NCBI GenBank assembly: GCA_016708025.1
Contig: JADJGQ010000001.1
Coordinates: forward strand, 930,001 to 994,000
Direction: 5' to 3'
From: a bacterium
Lineage (GTDB): Bacteria; Zixibacteria; MSB-5A5; GN15; FEB-12
DNA length: 64,000 nt
Every line of letters begins with the position of its first letter. Within the stretch, counting starts at the first letter, position 1. The notes under the pieces are model-generated. The model saw nothing but the letters and a program-made list of their open reading frames with translations, was not told where the DNA came from and ran no database searches. Both the position numbers and the translations under genes were made by a program. This document shows, one piece after another, positions 26,206 to 35,879 of the stretch.

Positions 26206-27310
26206 GCTGAAGCCGATTGAGCATAAGATCAAAGCCGCCGCATTCGCACTGGCTCGCCCGCTGTTGAAGCGGCCGCACCGGGAGTTTCAGCCCCTGGACG
26301 GCACCAAGTTGTCGCGCGTGCTTTTTCTGCGCCCGGAAAAGATCGGTGATATGGTCATCTCGTTTCCCGTCTTTGATGGCCTCATGTCGAGGTTTCCGAA
26401 TATCAAGATCTCGATCCTGGCATCGCCGCGAAATCAGTCGATCATCAAAGGCGACCCTCGCTTTGAGCATATATACCTGTACCGGAAGAATCTCTGGCAG
26501 GATATTGGCGAGGTTCGAGCGATCCGTAGAATGCGCTTTGATTGTGTTGTTGATATGATCTGCGATGATTCGGTGACCGCGCTCTTTCTTTCGCAATTGT
26601 GTGCTCCAGGGAAACCACGGATAGGGGTGGGGAAGGTCAAGTACCGCGAGTTCTATGACTTCAATTATGACCATAGGATGGGGAATACCGGTCACATAAT
26701 TGACAATACTCTGAAACTACTCGAGGCGTTCGCCATCGACAGTAGCACTGTTTCAGGCTATGCAGCACCGTATATCGAGAAGAGTACTCACCAGCGTATG
26801 GCGGAATTTGCCGCCACCGTGCGTGGGGACAGTCGGGATCTGTTGGTGGGATACAATCTATCTGCGGGTTCGCCGACTCGAATTTGGGCGGCGGAAAAAT
26901 CGGAATCATTGGTCAGGCGGCTGCTCGATTCACAATCAGACCTCAAGGTCATTCTCTTTACCACTCCGGATGAGCGTGAGCGCGGTGATGCATTAGCCGC
27001 GCGATTCGATTCTCGGGTCTATCAAGTACCGCCTAGGATGAGTCTGCAGGAAGCTTCCGCGTTGATCTCACAGCTTGATCTTCTGGTGACGCCGGATACA
27101 TCGCTCGCGCATATCGCCCGGGCCTTCAGAGTACCAGTGGTTGGGTTGTACAGCCGGTTCATGAAGAACTTCCTCCTCTGGAAACCGTTTGGTCAGGAGG
27201 TCGGCGCGGTGGTGTCGGGGAATGATGACAATATACACGATATCACTGTAGATCAGGTGTATGAGGCGTTTACGCAAGTCATGTCCAGTCGTAAGGTGGC
27301 GACCAGATGA
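26198..27310 (+). CDS. glycosyltransferase family 9 (heptosyltransferase-like)
   Basis: A 370-residue GT9 protein. 'VLFLRPEKIGDMVISFPVFDGL' is the N-terminal donor/acceptor motif of heptosyltransferases, and 'LLVTPDTSLAHIARAFRVPVVGLY' is the C-terminal donor site. It probably adds a heptose-like sugar to the lipopolysaccharide core. The ATG lies inside the end of the GT4 gene with GGAG eight bases before it; the longer open frame upstream overlaps the GT4 gene much further and is unlikely. It overlaps the next gene at ATGA. Confidence 0.88.
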   Translation: MDELKPIEHKIKAAAFALARPLLKRPHREFQPLDGTKLSRVLFLRPEKIGDMVISFPVFDGLMSRFPNIKISILASPRNQSIIKGDPRFEHIYLYRKNLWQDIGEVRAIRRMRFDCVVDMICDDSVTALFLSQLCAPGKPRIGVGKVKYREFYDFNYDHRMGNTGHIIDNTLKLLEAFAIDSSTVSGYAAPYIEKSTHQRMAEFAATVRGDSRDLLVGYNLSAGSPTRIWAAEKSESLVRRLLDSQSDLKVILFTTPDERERGDALAARFDSRVYQVPPRMSLQEASALISQLDLLVTPDTSLAHIARAFRVPVVGLYSRFMKNFLLWKPFGQEVGAVVSGNDDNIHDITVDQVYEAFTQVMSSRKVATR

Positions 27311-28065
27311 GCCGACTTTCGGTTATCATGATCACGCTCAATGAAGAGGCGAATCTTGCCCGGGCATTGAGTTCTGTCAATTGGGCAGATGAGATAGTCG
27401 TTGTGGACAGCGGCTCAACTGATCGAACAGTGGAAATTGCTCAGTCATTCAAGGCCAAGGTATTTCAGTCAGCTTGGGAGGGATTCGGACGAGCCAAGCA
27501 ATCTGCGGCAGATCATGCCACGGGAGAGTGGCTACTGTCTCTGGATGCGGACGAAGAGATCTCACCGGCGCTGGCGATCGAAATCAAACAGGTGATATCA
27601 AGCGCTGACAGTTATCCCGGTTATAGTTTGCCGCGAAAGACGATGTTTCTAGGGCGGTGGATTCTCCATTGCGGTTGGTACCCGGACCATGTGTTACGCC
27701 TTTTCAAGAGATCCGCCGGAAGATTTGACACCGCACTGGTCCATGAGCGGGTCTTGTTGCAGGGTGACGAGGGACGGCTAACCGGAGAGATACTTCATTA
27801 TAGCTATCCCAATCTCGAACTTTATTTGGAGAAGCTAAATCGCTACACCACATTGGGGGCCGAGGAAAGTTGGCGCGAAGGAAAACGGGCCAACTGGTTT
27901 CATGTTGTCGTTAAGCCGCCAATTGCTTTCTTTAAGCACTATATCTCCAAGCGGGGATTTCTGGATGGGCTCGAAGGGTTTATCCTTTGCGCGCTGTCGG
28001 CGATGTCGGTGATGGTGAAGTATGCCAAATTGCGGCATATGGGGCGAAAGAAGGAAATTGAATGA
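27307..28065 (+). CDS. glycosyltransferase family 2 (WaaE/KdtX-like)
   Basis: A 252-residue GT-A fold enzyme. 'LSVIMITLNEEANLARALSS', 'DEIVVVDSGSTDRTVEIAQ' and the DxD-type 'LLSLDADEEISP' are present, and 'PRKTMFLGRWILHCGWYPD' matches the WaaE/KdtX group, which puts glucose on the inner core heptose. A C-terminal hydrophobic segment (GFLDGLEGFILCALSAMSVM) may anchor it. It sits between the two GT9 genes with 4-base overlaps on both sides, supporting a role in core assembly. Confidence 0.88.
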   Translation: MSRLSVIMITLNEEANLARALSSVNWADEIVVVDSGSTDRTVEIAQSFKAKVFQSAWEGFGRAKQSAADHATGEWLLSLDADEEISPALAIEIKQVISSADSYPGYSLPRKTMFLGRWILHCGWYPDHVLRLFKRSAGRFDTALVHERVLLQGDEGRLTGEILHYSYPNLELYLEKLNRYTTLGAEESWREGKRANWFHVVVKPPIAFFKHYISKRGFLDGLEGFILCALSAMSVMVKYAKLRHMGRKKEIE

Positions 28066-29108
28066 ATAAAGAGATTGAAATTCAGCCGGGCGAAAAGATA
28101 CTGATCAGCCGATCGGACAAGTTGGGTGATCTGGTGCTTGCGCTCCCTTTCATTGAGACAATGAAAGAACGCTATCCGGAATGTCAGATAGACGTCATGG
28201 CCTCGCTGTATGCTTCGCCGATCCTGGAAAACAACCCGCGCATCGATAAGATCGTCCGAGTACAGAATGACCAGTTGATCTCCAACAAGCTGTACAAGAA
28301 GGACCTGCTGCATCGTCTGCGCCTGAACAAATATTCCGTGGTTGTCGCCCTATATCCGGAGCGTCATGTCTGCAGCCTGTTTTACAAAGCGGGGATACCA
28401 CACCGGATCGGTACCGCCGGACGCTTCCATTCGGTCTATTTCAACCATCTGTTGCTGCACAGCCGCAAGGCGAACAAAAAGCACGAATATGAATACAATC
28501 TCGACTTCCTCCGTTTCTTTCGAAACGGTCCCACGCTCTCGACTCCAATGGTCTATCCAAAGGAAAAGGAGTTCAAGAACGCTCGGAGAATCCTGAAGAA
28601 TGCCGGAATCGATAAACCGTTTGTGGTGCTGCATCCCGGGTCAGGAGGATCGGCTGAAAACTGGCCGATGGAGAAATTCCTTGAGCTGTATGCCGCTCTC
28701 AAAAAGACCAGTATTCAGGTAGTCATCTCCGGCTCCGATAAAGAAGGGGAGATGATAGACGAACTGGCATTTCGGAAATCGGTCGAGGTACGCAAGATAA
28801 CCGGCGAAACCGACCTGAGGACGTTGGCGGCGGTGCTTTCGCTTGCGTCGGCTGTGGTAGCGAATTCTACCGGCCCACTTCACCTTGCGGTCGCGGTCGG
28901 CACCAAGGTTGTTGGGCTCTATCCGGCACGTGAAGTAATGTCGCCGTTGCGTTGGGGACCGCTCGGAAAAGGACACCAGGTGATCGTCCCGCCCACCAGT
29001 TGCAGTTGTCCTCCCAAACTCTGTCGCTGCATGGAGACTATATCGGTGGCGCAGGCGGTCGAAAAGGTTAAGACAGTCTTCAAGGCGAGACAACATCAGG
29101 TGGCCTGA
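28062..29108 (+). CDS. glycosyltransferase family 9 (heptosyltransferase-like), second copy
   Basis: A 348-residue GT9 enzyme: 'ILISRSDKLGDLVLALPFIE' at the N-terminus, 'VVLHPGSGGSAENWPMEKF' and 'VVANSTGPLHLAVAVGTKVVGLYP' in the C-terminal half. It is distinct from the first GT9 protein and probably adds the next heptose. A Cys-rich patch near the end (CSCPPKLCRCME) resembles the C-terminal cysteines seen in other heptosyltransferases. It is the last glycosyltransferase of the cluster and is followed 11 bases on by the RelA/SpoT gene. Confidence 0.88.
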   Translation: MNKEIEIQPGEKILISRSDKLGDLVLALPFIETMKERYPECQIDVMASLYASPILENNPRIDKIVRVQNDQLISNKLYKKDLLHRLRLNKYSVVVALYPERHVCSLFYKAGIPHRIGTAGRFHSVYFNHLLLHSRKANKKHEYEYNLDFLRFFRNGPTLSTPMVYPKEKEFKNARRILKNAGIDKPFVVLHPGSGGSAENWPMEKFLELYAALKKTSIQVVISGSDKEGEMIDELAFRKSVEVRKITGETDLRTLAAVLSLASAVVANSTGPLHLAVAVGTKVVGLYPAREVMSPLRWGPLGKGHQVIVPPTSCSCPPKLCRCMETISVAQAVEKVKTVFKARQHQVA

Positions 29109-29119
29109 CCAGTGCAGCT

Positions 29120-31261
29120 ATGAATCTTGCCGAATTTATCATCCGGGTCGAGTCGTACAACGCGAATATTGATATTCCGCTGATCCGCCGAGCCTACGAA
29201 TTCTCCGACAAAGCCCACGCCGGCCAGAAGCGGCAGTCGGGCGAGCCGTATGTCGAGCACTGCCTCGAGGTTGCGTTTGTCCTCGCTGAACTCCATATGG
29301 ACTCCACCACCATTGCCGCCGGCCTGGTGCATGATGTTGTCGAGGATACTACCTTCACGCTCGAGGATGTCCGCAGAGAATTTGGTGATGAGGTCGCTGA
29401 GTTGGTTGATGGTGTCACCAAGATCGGGGCCGTTTATTTCAACTCACTCGAAGAGCAGCAAGTTGAGTACTTCCGCAAAATGCTTCTCAGTATGGCCAAG
29501 GATATCCGGGTCATCCTGATCAAGCTGGCAGATCGACTTCACAATATGCGTACACTGGCCGCTATGCCTCCGGAAAAGCAGAAACGGATCGCGCAGGAAA
29601 CTCGCGATGTGTACTGCCCGCTCGCTCACCGCCTCGGGATCAACAAAACCAAAGTCGAACTGGAAGACCTCTGCTTCAAGTACCTTGAGCCGGAAGTATA
29701 CCAGGAACTGGCTGTCCAGATCAAGGAGCGGAAGGAAGAGCGCGAGAGTTACATTCTGGAAGTAACCACTCCTATCAAGGAAGCGCTAGCCCGGGATGGT
29801 GTGCTGGGGACTGTGAGTGGACGTGCGAAACACCTTGATTCAGTCTATCGAAAGATCCGCGTGCGGAAAGTTCCGTTCGAGGAAATCTACGATCTGTTTG
29901 CCATTCGTGTGATCGTCAACACCGAACGAGAATGTTATCACACGCTTGGTATCATCCATGCCATGTGGAAACCGGTGGCTGGGCGTTTCCACGACTATAT
30001 CGCCAATCCCAAGCCGAATGGCTATCGCTCACTGCACACGACCGTTATCGGGCCCCGGAGTAAGATGGTCGAGATCCAGATCCGCACTCATTCCATGCAT
30101 CATGTGGCGGAGAATGGAATCGCGGCACACTGGCTCTACAAAGAGGGTCGCCAGCAGATGTCGAAGGACGACCGCCAGATGGTCTGGCTTCGCGACGTCC
30201 TGGAGTGGCAGAAAGATATGACCAACCCGAGTGAGTTCATCGAATACCTCAAGATGGACCTCTACTCGGAGGATATTTTTGTTTATACGCCGAATGGCCG
30301 ACTGGTTCATCTTCCGCGCGGCGCGACACCCCTTGATTTTGCATTTTCTATTCATACCGAAGTTGGGATTCACTGTACGGGGGCCAAGATCAATGGTCGG
30401 CTCCAGCCATTGTCGACCCAATTGAAATCGGGCGACTCGGTCGAGATCATTACCAATCCGAACAGGACGCCGTCGTCGGACTGGCTGAAGATGGTCAAGA
30501 CTGCCAATGCGAGAACCCGCATCAAGCGGTGGATCAAGCAGGCCGGCTATGAGCAGGCGGTGGCGCTAGGAAAAGAGATGCTGGAGAGGCGTTTGCGGGA
30601 ACAGCATATCAAAATGCCACACGAGGATCTGTTGCTTGAGTATGCGCAGTCGCAGGAGCGCAAGACGGTCGAAGATCTGCTTGCCGCGATTGGCAATGGA
30701 TCACTGTCGCTGCAATCGTTGATCCTTTTCATCCAGCCGGAAGAGAAAAAGGAAGAGGTTGGTTTTGTCGGCAAGGTGATCGACCGGATCCGTGGCTCGC
30801 GCGGTGTGCGCGTGCAGGGATTGGATAACCTGATGTTCCGGTTTGCCGGATGCTGCCAGCCAGTCCCCGGAGACAATATTGTTGGGTTCATTACGCGCGG
30901 GCGTGGGGTGACGATTCACCAGGCCGAGTGTTCGCTGGCTGTGGAGATTTCCAACAAATACCCCGAGCGGAAGATCTCGGTCAGTTGGGATACCGGCAAG
31001 GATCAATCATTCGTGGTGCAGTTGGAGATCGTGGTGGAAGACCGCCGCAACATGCTGCGCGATATCACCCAGGCGATCGCCGACTCAAATACCAACGTCC
31101 GTGGCGCGGAGATGTACGCGCACGACACGACCGCTATCGGTAAGTTTGTGGTTGAGGTGACCAACCTCGCCCACTTGAATCGGATCATCGACAAGGTGAA
31201 GAAAGTCAAGGGAGTGCTTTCGGTCCGGCGTGCGCATGGCCGCGAACAGATGGAGAGCTGA
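29120..31261 (+). CDS. RelA/SpoT family (p)ppGpp synthetase/hydrolase
   Basis: A 713-residue stringent-response protein. The HD hydrolase domain has His71-Asp72 and Glu75-Asp76 in 'GLVHDVVEDTTF', so it should hydrolyse (p)ppGpp. The synthetase domain shows 'RAKHLDSVYRKIRVRKVPF', 'YDLFAIRVIV' and 'KPNGYRSLHTTVIGP', and both activities look possible. TGS (~390-450; DIFVYTPNGRLVHLPRGATP) and ACT (C-terminus) follow. It would make and break the alarmone in the cytoplasm. The ribosome site is poor. It ends the long plus-strand gene run and meets dnaE2 tail to tail. Confidence 0.93.
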   Translation: MNLAEFIIRVESYNANIDIPLIRRAYEFSDKAHAGQKRQSGEPYVEHCLEVAFVLAELHMDSTTIAAGLVHDVVEDTTFTLEDVRREFGDEVAELVDGVTKIGAVYFNSLEEQQVEYFRKMLLSMAKDIRVILIKLADRLHNMRTLAAMPPEKQKRIAQETRDVYCPLAHRLGINKTKVELEDLCFKYLEPEVYQELAVQIKERKEERESYILEVTTPIKEALARDGVLGTVSGRAKHLDSVYRKIRVRKVPFEEIYDLFAIRVIVNTERECYHTLGIIHAMWKPVAGRFHDYIANPKPNGYRSLHTTVIGPRSKMVEIQIRTHSMHHVAENGIAAHWLYKEGRQQMSKDDRQMVWLRDVLEWQKDMTNPSEFIEYLKMDLYSEDIFVYTPNGRLVHLPRGATPLDFAFSIHTEVGIHCTGAKINGRLQPLSTQLKSGDSVEIITNPNRTPSSDWLKMVKTANARTRIKRWIKQAGYEQAVALGKEMLERRLREQHIKMPHEDLLLEYAQSQERKTVEDLLAAIGNGSLSLQSLILFIQPEEKKEEVGFVGKVIDRIRGSRGVRVQGLDNLMFRFAGCCQPVPGDNIVGFITRGRGVTIHQAECSLAVEISNKYPERKISVSWDTGKDQSFVVQLEIVVEDRRNMLRDITQAIADSNTNVRGAEMYAHDTTAIGKFVVEVTNLAHLNRIIDKVKKVKGVLSVRRAHGREQMES

Positions 31262-31268
31262 GTTCAGC

Positions 31269-34200
31269 CTACCTGAAATCTCTGGATTTGAGCGCCATCA
31301 CCTGCTGCTCGTACGGGACAAGGGCAAAATGATGGCCGATGACATTGATCACATTTTCTTTTCGCTCCACCGTTCCCCGCACCAATATCACGCTCGCATA
31401 GACAACGATCTTGCGGTATCGTTTCACCAGATTCGGTTTGACCACAATATTCGAAAATCCAAATTCATCTTCAAGTGTCAGGAAGGTAAACCCCTTGGCG
31501 GTCCCGGGGCGTTGCCGTATCACTACGACTCCAGCTATCGTGACCAGCTTCCCGTTCGAGGTCGCAAAGAGGTCGCGTGAGGCGAGCACGCCGCGTTCGG
31601 TCAATTGCTCACGGATCAGGCTGATCGGGTGCCGCCCGGTGGAGAGGTCCATGCCGCGGAAGTCTGCGGCGATCGTTTCCAGTTCATCCATCTGGGGAAG
31701 CATTGCGCTTCCGGTGTCTGATGTTTCAATCGGCAACTCTCCGGCTGATCGATGCGCGGTAGCAAGTGTCTCCCAGAGCGCTTCGCGTCGTTCGACGCCA
31801 AAGCAGGCAAAGGCACCGACCATGGCCAGTTGCTCCAGCGCGTCCTGCGGCAGTTCGGTCCGGAAGATGAAATCACGGATCGAGCGGAAGGGCCCACGCT
31901 GTAAAGCTGTTTCGATCTTCTCCTGAGCGGCCGGGCCAAGTTTTTTGGCATAGCGGAAACCAAGCCGGACCGCACCATTCTCGATCGTGCAATCCCAAAG
32001 CGATTTGGAAGCATCGATTGGGTGTATCGTGACGCCACGACGTTTTGCTTCGTAAAGAATGGTCGAGGTCGAATAAAACCCCATCGGTTGGGCATTAAAG
32101 AGCGAGCAGTAGAATTCAGGCGGGAAGTAGACCTTCAGGTAGGCGGAGACATATACCAGCAGGGCAAACGAAGCGGCGTGTGATTCGGCAAAGCCGAAAT
32201 CAGCAAACGCAGAGAGTTGCTGGTATATACGTGCGGCAGCTTCCTTATCGATCCCATTCTTCATCATTCCGTGGATGAGCCGTTCACCGATCGCCTGCAT
32301 TTTTTCGCGGGAGCGTTTGTGTCCCATGGCGCGGCGAAGTTCATCTGCCTCGGATGGGGTAAATCCGGCCGCCGCGACAGCGACCTGCATCCCCTGTTCC
32401 TGAAAAAGGGGAATACCGAGTGTTCGCTCAAGGATCGGTTTCAGCGATGGATGTGGATAGCTGACCGCTTCCTCGCCGTTGCGACGTCGCAAATAGGGGT
32501 GGACCATATCCCCTTGGATCGGGCCTGGGCGGATTAGCGCAACCTCGACTACCAGATCATAAAATCTGGTCGGCTTATGACGGGGCAGGGTGTTCATTTG
32601 TGCGCGCGATTCGACTTGGAAAACGCCGACGGTGTCGGCGGTGCAGAGCAGGCGGTAGACTTGCGGGTCATCGTAGGTCATGCGAGCTGGGTCGAGGGTG
32701 ATGCCACGATGTTTTTTTACCAGCTTGAGAGCGATATCTATCAGCGTCAGCATGCCGAGTCCCAAGAGGTCGATCTTGATCAGTCGCATCTCGGCCGCAT
32801 CATCCTTATCCCACTGGATGACCGAGCGGTTGGGCATGGTGGCATTTTCCACCGGGACAAGATGGGAGATCGGTTTGCGCGTGATCACCATCCCACCAAC
32901 ATGGATGCCGAGATGCCGAGGGAAACGCTTGATCTTGCGGGTCAGGTCGATCAGGAGTTGGACACGACGGTTCTTCAGGTTGAGGTGAGCCTCGGCAGCA
33001 CGCTCTTCCAGTTCGGTCTGATCGGTGTAATGGTCCAGCAGTTTGGCGAGTTTATCTACCTCTTCAAGCGAGAAGCCAAGCGCTTTGCCGACATCGCGCA
33101 CTGCCGACCGTCCCCGATAGGTGATCACTTCACAGACCATGGCGGCATGACGGCGGTCATACTTGTTATAGACATACTGGATGACTTCTTCGCGACGGTT
33201 ATTGGCGATATCGATATCAATATCCGGAGCCTCTTTGCGATTCTCGGAAAGGAATCGCTCAAACAATAACTTTAACTTAATAGGGTCAACTGCTGTTATT
33301 CCAAGACAATAGCATACAGCGGAGTTAGCCGCCGAGCCACGCCCCTGACAAAGGATCTGTTGTTCGACACAAAACCGCGCGATATCCCAGACGATCAAAA
33401 AGTAGCCTGCCAGATCAAGCTTTTCGATTATCCGGAGTTCATGCTCGAGTTGTTTGACAACCGGGTCAGCCGGGTCTCCGTATCGTTTCTGCGCCCCCAA
33501 ATAGACCAGTTTTCGGAGATAGCTTTGTGCAGTCTCGCCTTGGGGAACGGGAAACTCCGGGAGGGTGGTCTGCAGGTTATCCATTGAAAAACGACAGCGG
33601 TCAGCAATGGCGAGGGTATTCTCGATAGCGTCAGGATATTTCCGGAAGCGGTAGGCCATCTGGTCGGCGGTTTTGAGATATCGTTCAGCATTGGGGTAGA
33701 GGAGCGCGCCGGCTTCATCGAGAGTCGTGTGATGGCGGATACAGGCCAAAACATCGGCGAGGCGCCGGCCATCCAGATTGGCGTAATGGACGTTATTGGT
33801 GGCGACAATGGGAAGGCTGACTTTTCGTGCGAATTGGTCAAGCAGTTCGCAGAGTCGGTCCTGGGCAGGGAGGTTATGGTGCTGCATTTCGAGATAGAGA
33901 TTTTCACGACCGAAGATATTGACCAATTGCCCGGCAACCGCTTCTGCCTGCAGAGTTTGTTCGGCCAGGAGGAGTGAGGGGATCTCACCCTGACCGCATC
34001 CGGAGAGCGCGATCAGACCATCAGCATGTGAAGCGAGGTTCTCGGGTGTGACCTTGGCGTCCCCTTTTTTTCCGGCGAGTTGGGCGAGACTCAGCAGTTC
34101 ACTCAAGTTGGCATAGCCGGTCTCGTTGCGGACCAGCAGGGTCAGGTGGTGGGAATTGGCAAGAGTGATCTCGGCGCCGATGATCGGGATGATATTCCGC

Positions 34201-34376
34201 TCACGAGCCGCTTTGTGGAACTGGACAACCCCGTACAATCCACTATGGTCGGTCAGCGCCATTGCCTGATAGCCAAGATACCATCCCTGCTCCACCAGTT
34301 GATCCGGATCGGAGGCGCCATCCAGAAACGAGAAATTGGAATGGCAATGCAATTCGACATATGCTTCGGTCGCCAT
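31269..34376 (-). CDS. dnaE2: error-prone DNA polymerase III alpha subunit DnaE2
   Basis: A 1035-residue C-family polymerase, shorter than a replicative DnaE (~1160). It has the N-terminal PHP domain ('VELHCHSNFSFLDGASDPD', 'ALTDHSGLYG'), the catalytic aspartates in 'APDIDIDIANNRREEVIQYV', 'GRGSAANSAVCYCLGI', helix-hairpin-helix and OB parts, and no tau-binding tail. With ImuA and ImuB it makes the translesion 'mutasome' that copies damaged DNA with errors. The ATG follows directly on the ImuB stop (TGAATG), so translation is coupled. The transcript starts at the SOS-controlled promoter before imuA. Confidence 0.95.
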   Translation of the reverse strand: MATEAYVELHCHSNFSFLDGASDPDQLVEQGWYLGYQAMALTDHSGLYGVVQFHKAARERNIIPIIGAEITLANSHHLTLLVRNETGYANLSELLSLAQLAGKKGDAKVTPENLASHADGLIALSGCGQGEIPSLLLAEQTLQAEAVAGQLVNIFGRENLYLEMQHHNLPAQDRLCELLDQFARKVSLPIVATNNVHYANLDGRRLADVLACIRHHTTLDEAGALLYPNAERYLKTADQMAYRFRKYPDAIENTLAIADRCRFSMDNLQTTLPEFPVPQGETAQSYLRKLVYLGAQKRYGDPADPVVKQLEHELRIIEKLDLAGYFLIVWDIARFCVEQQILCQGRGSAANSAVCYCLGITAVDPIKLKLLFERFLSENRKEAPDIDIDIANNRREEVIQYVYNKYDRRHAAMVCEVITYRGRSAVRDVGKALGFSLEEVDKLAKLLDHYTDQTELEERAAEAHLNLKNRRVQLLIDLTRKIKRFPRHLGIHVGGMVITRKPISHLVPVENATMPNRSVIQWDKDDAAEMRLIKIDLLGLGMLTLIDIALKLVKKHRGITLDPARMTYDDPQVYRLLCTADTVGVFQVESRAQMNTLPRHKPTRFYDLVVEVALIRPGPIQGDMVHPYLRRRNGEEAVSYPHPSLKPILERTLGIPLFQEQGMQVAVAAAGFTPSEADELRRAMGHKRSREKMQAIGERLIHGMMKNGIDKEAAARIYQQLSAFADFGFAESHAASFALLVYVSAYLKVYFPPEFYCSLFNAQPMGFYSTSTILYEAKRRGVTIHPIDASKSLWDCTIENGAVRLGFRYAKKLGPAAQEKIETALQRGPFRSIRDFIFRTELPQDALEQLAMVGAFACFGVERREALWETLATAHRSAGELPIETSDTGSAMLPQMDELETIAADFRGMDLSTGRHPISLIREQLTERGVLASRDLFATSNGKLVTIAGVVVIRQRPGTAKGFTFLTLEDEFGFSNIVVKPNLVKRYRKIVVYASVILVRGTVERKENVINVIGHHFALVPYEQQVMALKSRDFR

Positions 34377-35879
34377 TCAATCAAAGACCCCCTGAATGAA
34401 CCAGCGTGCGCCGATCCGGTCGTAAAAGATGAGGTAGAATTTCCGGTCGGTGGTCTGTACTTCGTAGTAGAGCCGGTCGAAACCGGATTGCCACCATTCG
34501 CCGGAAAGTTTCCAGGGGCCAAAGGTCCGTTCGATGGTGTAGAGCTTCTGCTTGATCCGAAGCAACATCGATTGTGTGCCGGTATTTATCAGATCGCCTG
34601 CTAACGGCGGCTGGAGGAGGCGAAGTCCGCTCAGCGAATGACCGGTGTATGGCTGGAGACTGGGCCGATCGATCGGTTCTCGTTTTACTTTTTCGGTCGC
34701 CGGAAGCAGACGGAAATTCTGTTCGGGGAGATGTGCCGCCCGAAGGTGCGGGCGACAGCACCGGTATTCCTCGGTCAAGCGTGTCAGTTGCTGTTCTGTA
34801 TCTCCCGATGCCCCGCCGGTTGACTTCTGCTGGAATGATAACTGCTCAAGAAGCAAGACAGAGCTTCCCGGGATAGAGACAGTGATATCAACCACGCCTG
34901 AGGTGAGGTCGATCGTTTCTCCCTGTTGGTGTAATTGCCGCATGAACGGGGGGAGTGTGCCGCTCGGCTGGTCGAGGGCGATGGTCAGGGTGATATCAGA
35001 GCGATCTTCGAGACGGCAGATGATATCGATATGGCGCGTGCAGCGCCCTGCCTGACGCAAGCGCTCCAGCATCCGCTCAAGGATCCGCTCGACATACAGG
35101 CAGAGTGATCCGACATGGAAAAGCGGGAAACTGAGGGGGAGTCGTTTCACCAGTAGTTCCGGCGGAAATTCCGGAAGGAAATTATCCGGATCATCGCCAT
35201 TGGCCAGACGGGAGAGCAGCATGCCATCGGCGGCAAATCGCTCCATAAGTTCGTTGAGAGGGAATGCTTTCACCTGGCCGATCGTCCGCAATCCCAGCTC
35301 ATAGAGCGAACTTCGCGTCTCCGGTGAAATCGGCAACAGGTCGACCGACAACGGTTTGAGAAACGGGCGTTCACCGTTGGTCGGGACGATCTGGATATTT
35401 CCCGGCGCACTCATCTGCGCGGCGACTCGAGCAATGAATTTATTCGATGCAATTCCGACCGAGGCGGGGAGTTTGGCGGCTTGTAGCCGGGTGATGATCT
35501 GCCGGGCGAAGGTTGTTTCGCTGTCATAGATGAAGCGCAACCCGGAGCCATTGAGGTAAAAGAGTCCATCCTCGGTTGACTGCACGAAGGGAGAAAGATT
35601 ACGCAGGATCTCGACAATGTCGCGAGTGGCGTTTGCTTCCTGTTGTTTATCTCGCACTTTTACTTTGAGACCAGGACAAAGCGTGTGCGCCTGTGCCACT
35701 GTCAGTTCGGGCGTGACCCCAAATTCCAGTGCTTTCCGATTGCAGAGCACCAGCGCGGCCGATTCCCCTTCTTCCTCGGCAATGGCCAATGGCGCATTGG
35801 TCAGCGAGGGGATGGTCTGCAGCCAGAGAGCGATCGGGAATTCCGGGATAAAGCAACACCCGATCCGGATCGGCGTCAC
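34377..35879 (-). CDS. imuB: ImuB, Y-family polymerase-like accessory factor
   Basis: A 500-residue Y-family polymerase homologue. Its N-terminus 'IGCCFIPEFPIALWLQ' lacks the first catalytic Asp, and the second acidic motif reads 'STEDGLFYLNGSG', so it is probably not a polymerase but a scaffold joining ImuA and DnaE2 to the sliding clamp. 'LLEQLSFQQ' (~345) is a possible clamp-binding motif. It overlaps imuA at ATGA and abuts dnaE2. Confidence 0.92.
   Translation of the reverse strand: MTPIRIGCCFIPEFPIALWLQTIPSLTNAPLAIAEEEGESAALVLCNRKALEFGVTPELTVAQAHTLCPGLKVKVRDKQQEANATRDIVEILRNLSPFVQSTEDGLFYLNGSGLRFIYDSETTFARQIITRLQAAKLPASVGIASNKFIARVAAQMSAPGNIQIVPTNGERPFLKPLSVDLLPISPETRSSLYELGLRTIGQVKAFPLNELMERFAADGMLLSRLANGDDPDNFLPEFPPELLVKRLPLSFPLFHVGSLCLYVERILERMLERLRQAGRCTRHIDIICRLEDRSDITLTIALDQPSGTLPPFMRQLHQQGETIDLTSGVVDITVSIPGSSVLLLEQLSFQQKSTGGASGDTEQQLTRLTEEYRCCRPHLRAAHLPEQNFRLLPATEKVKREPIDRPSLQPYTGHSLSGLRLLQPPLAGDLINTGTQSMLLRIKQKLYTIERTFGPWKLSGEWWQSGFDRLYYEVQTTDRKFYLIFYDRIGARWFIQGVFD

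Noticed and set aside
32577..33269. A 230-codon open frame opposite dnaE2
   Set aside because: Antisense to strongly conserved polymerase motifs; no independent support.
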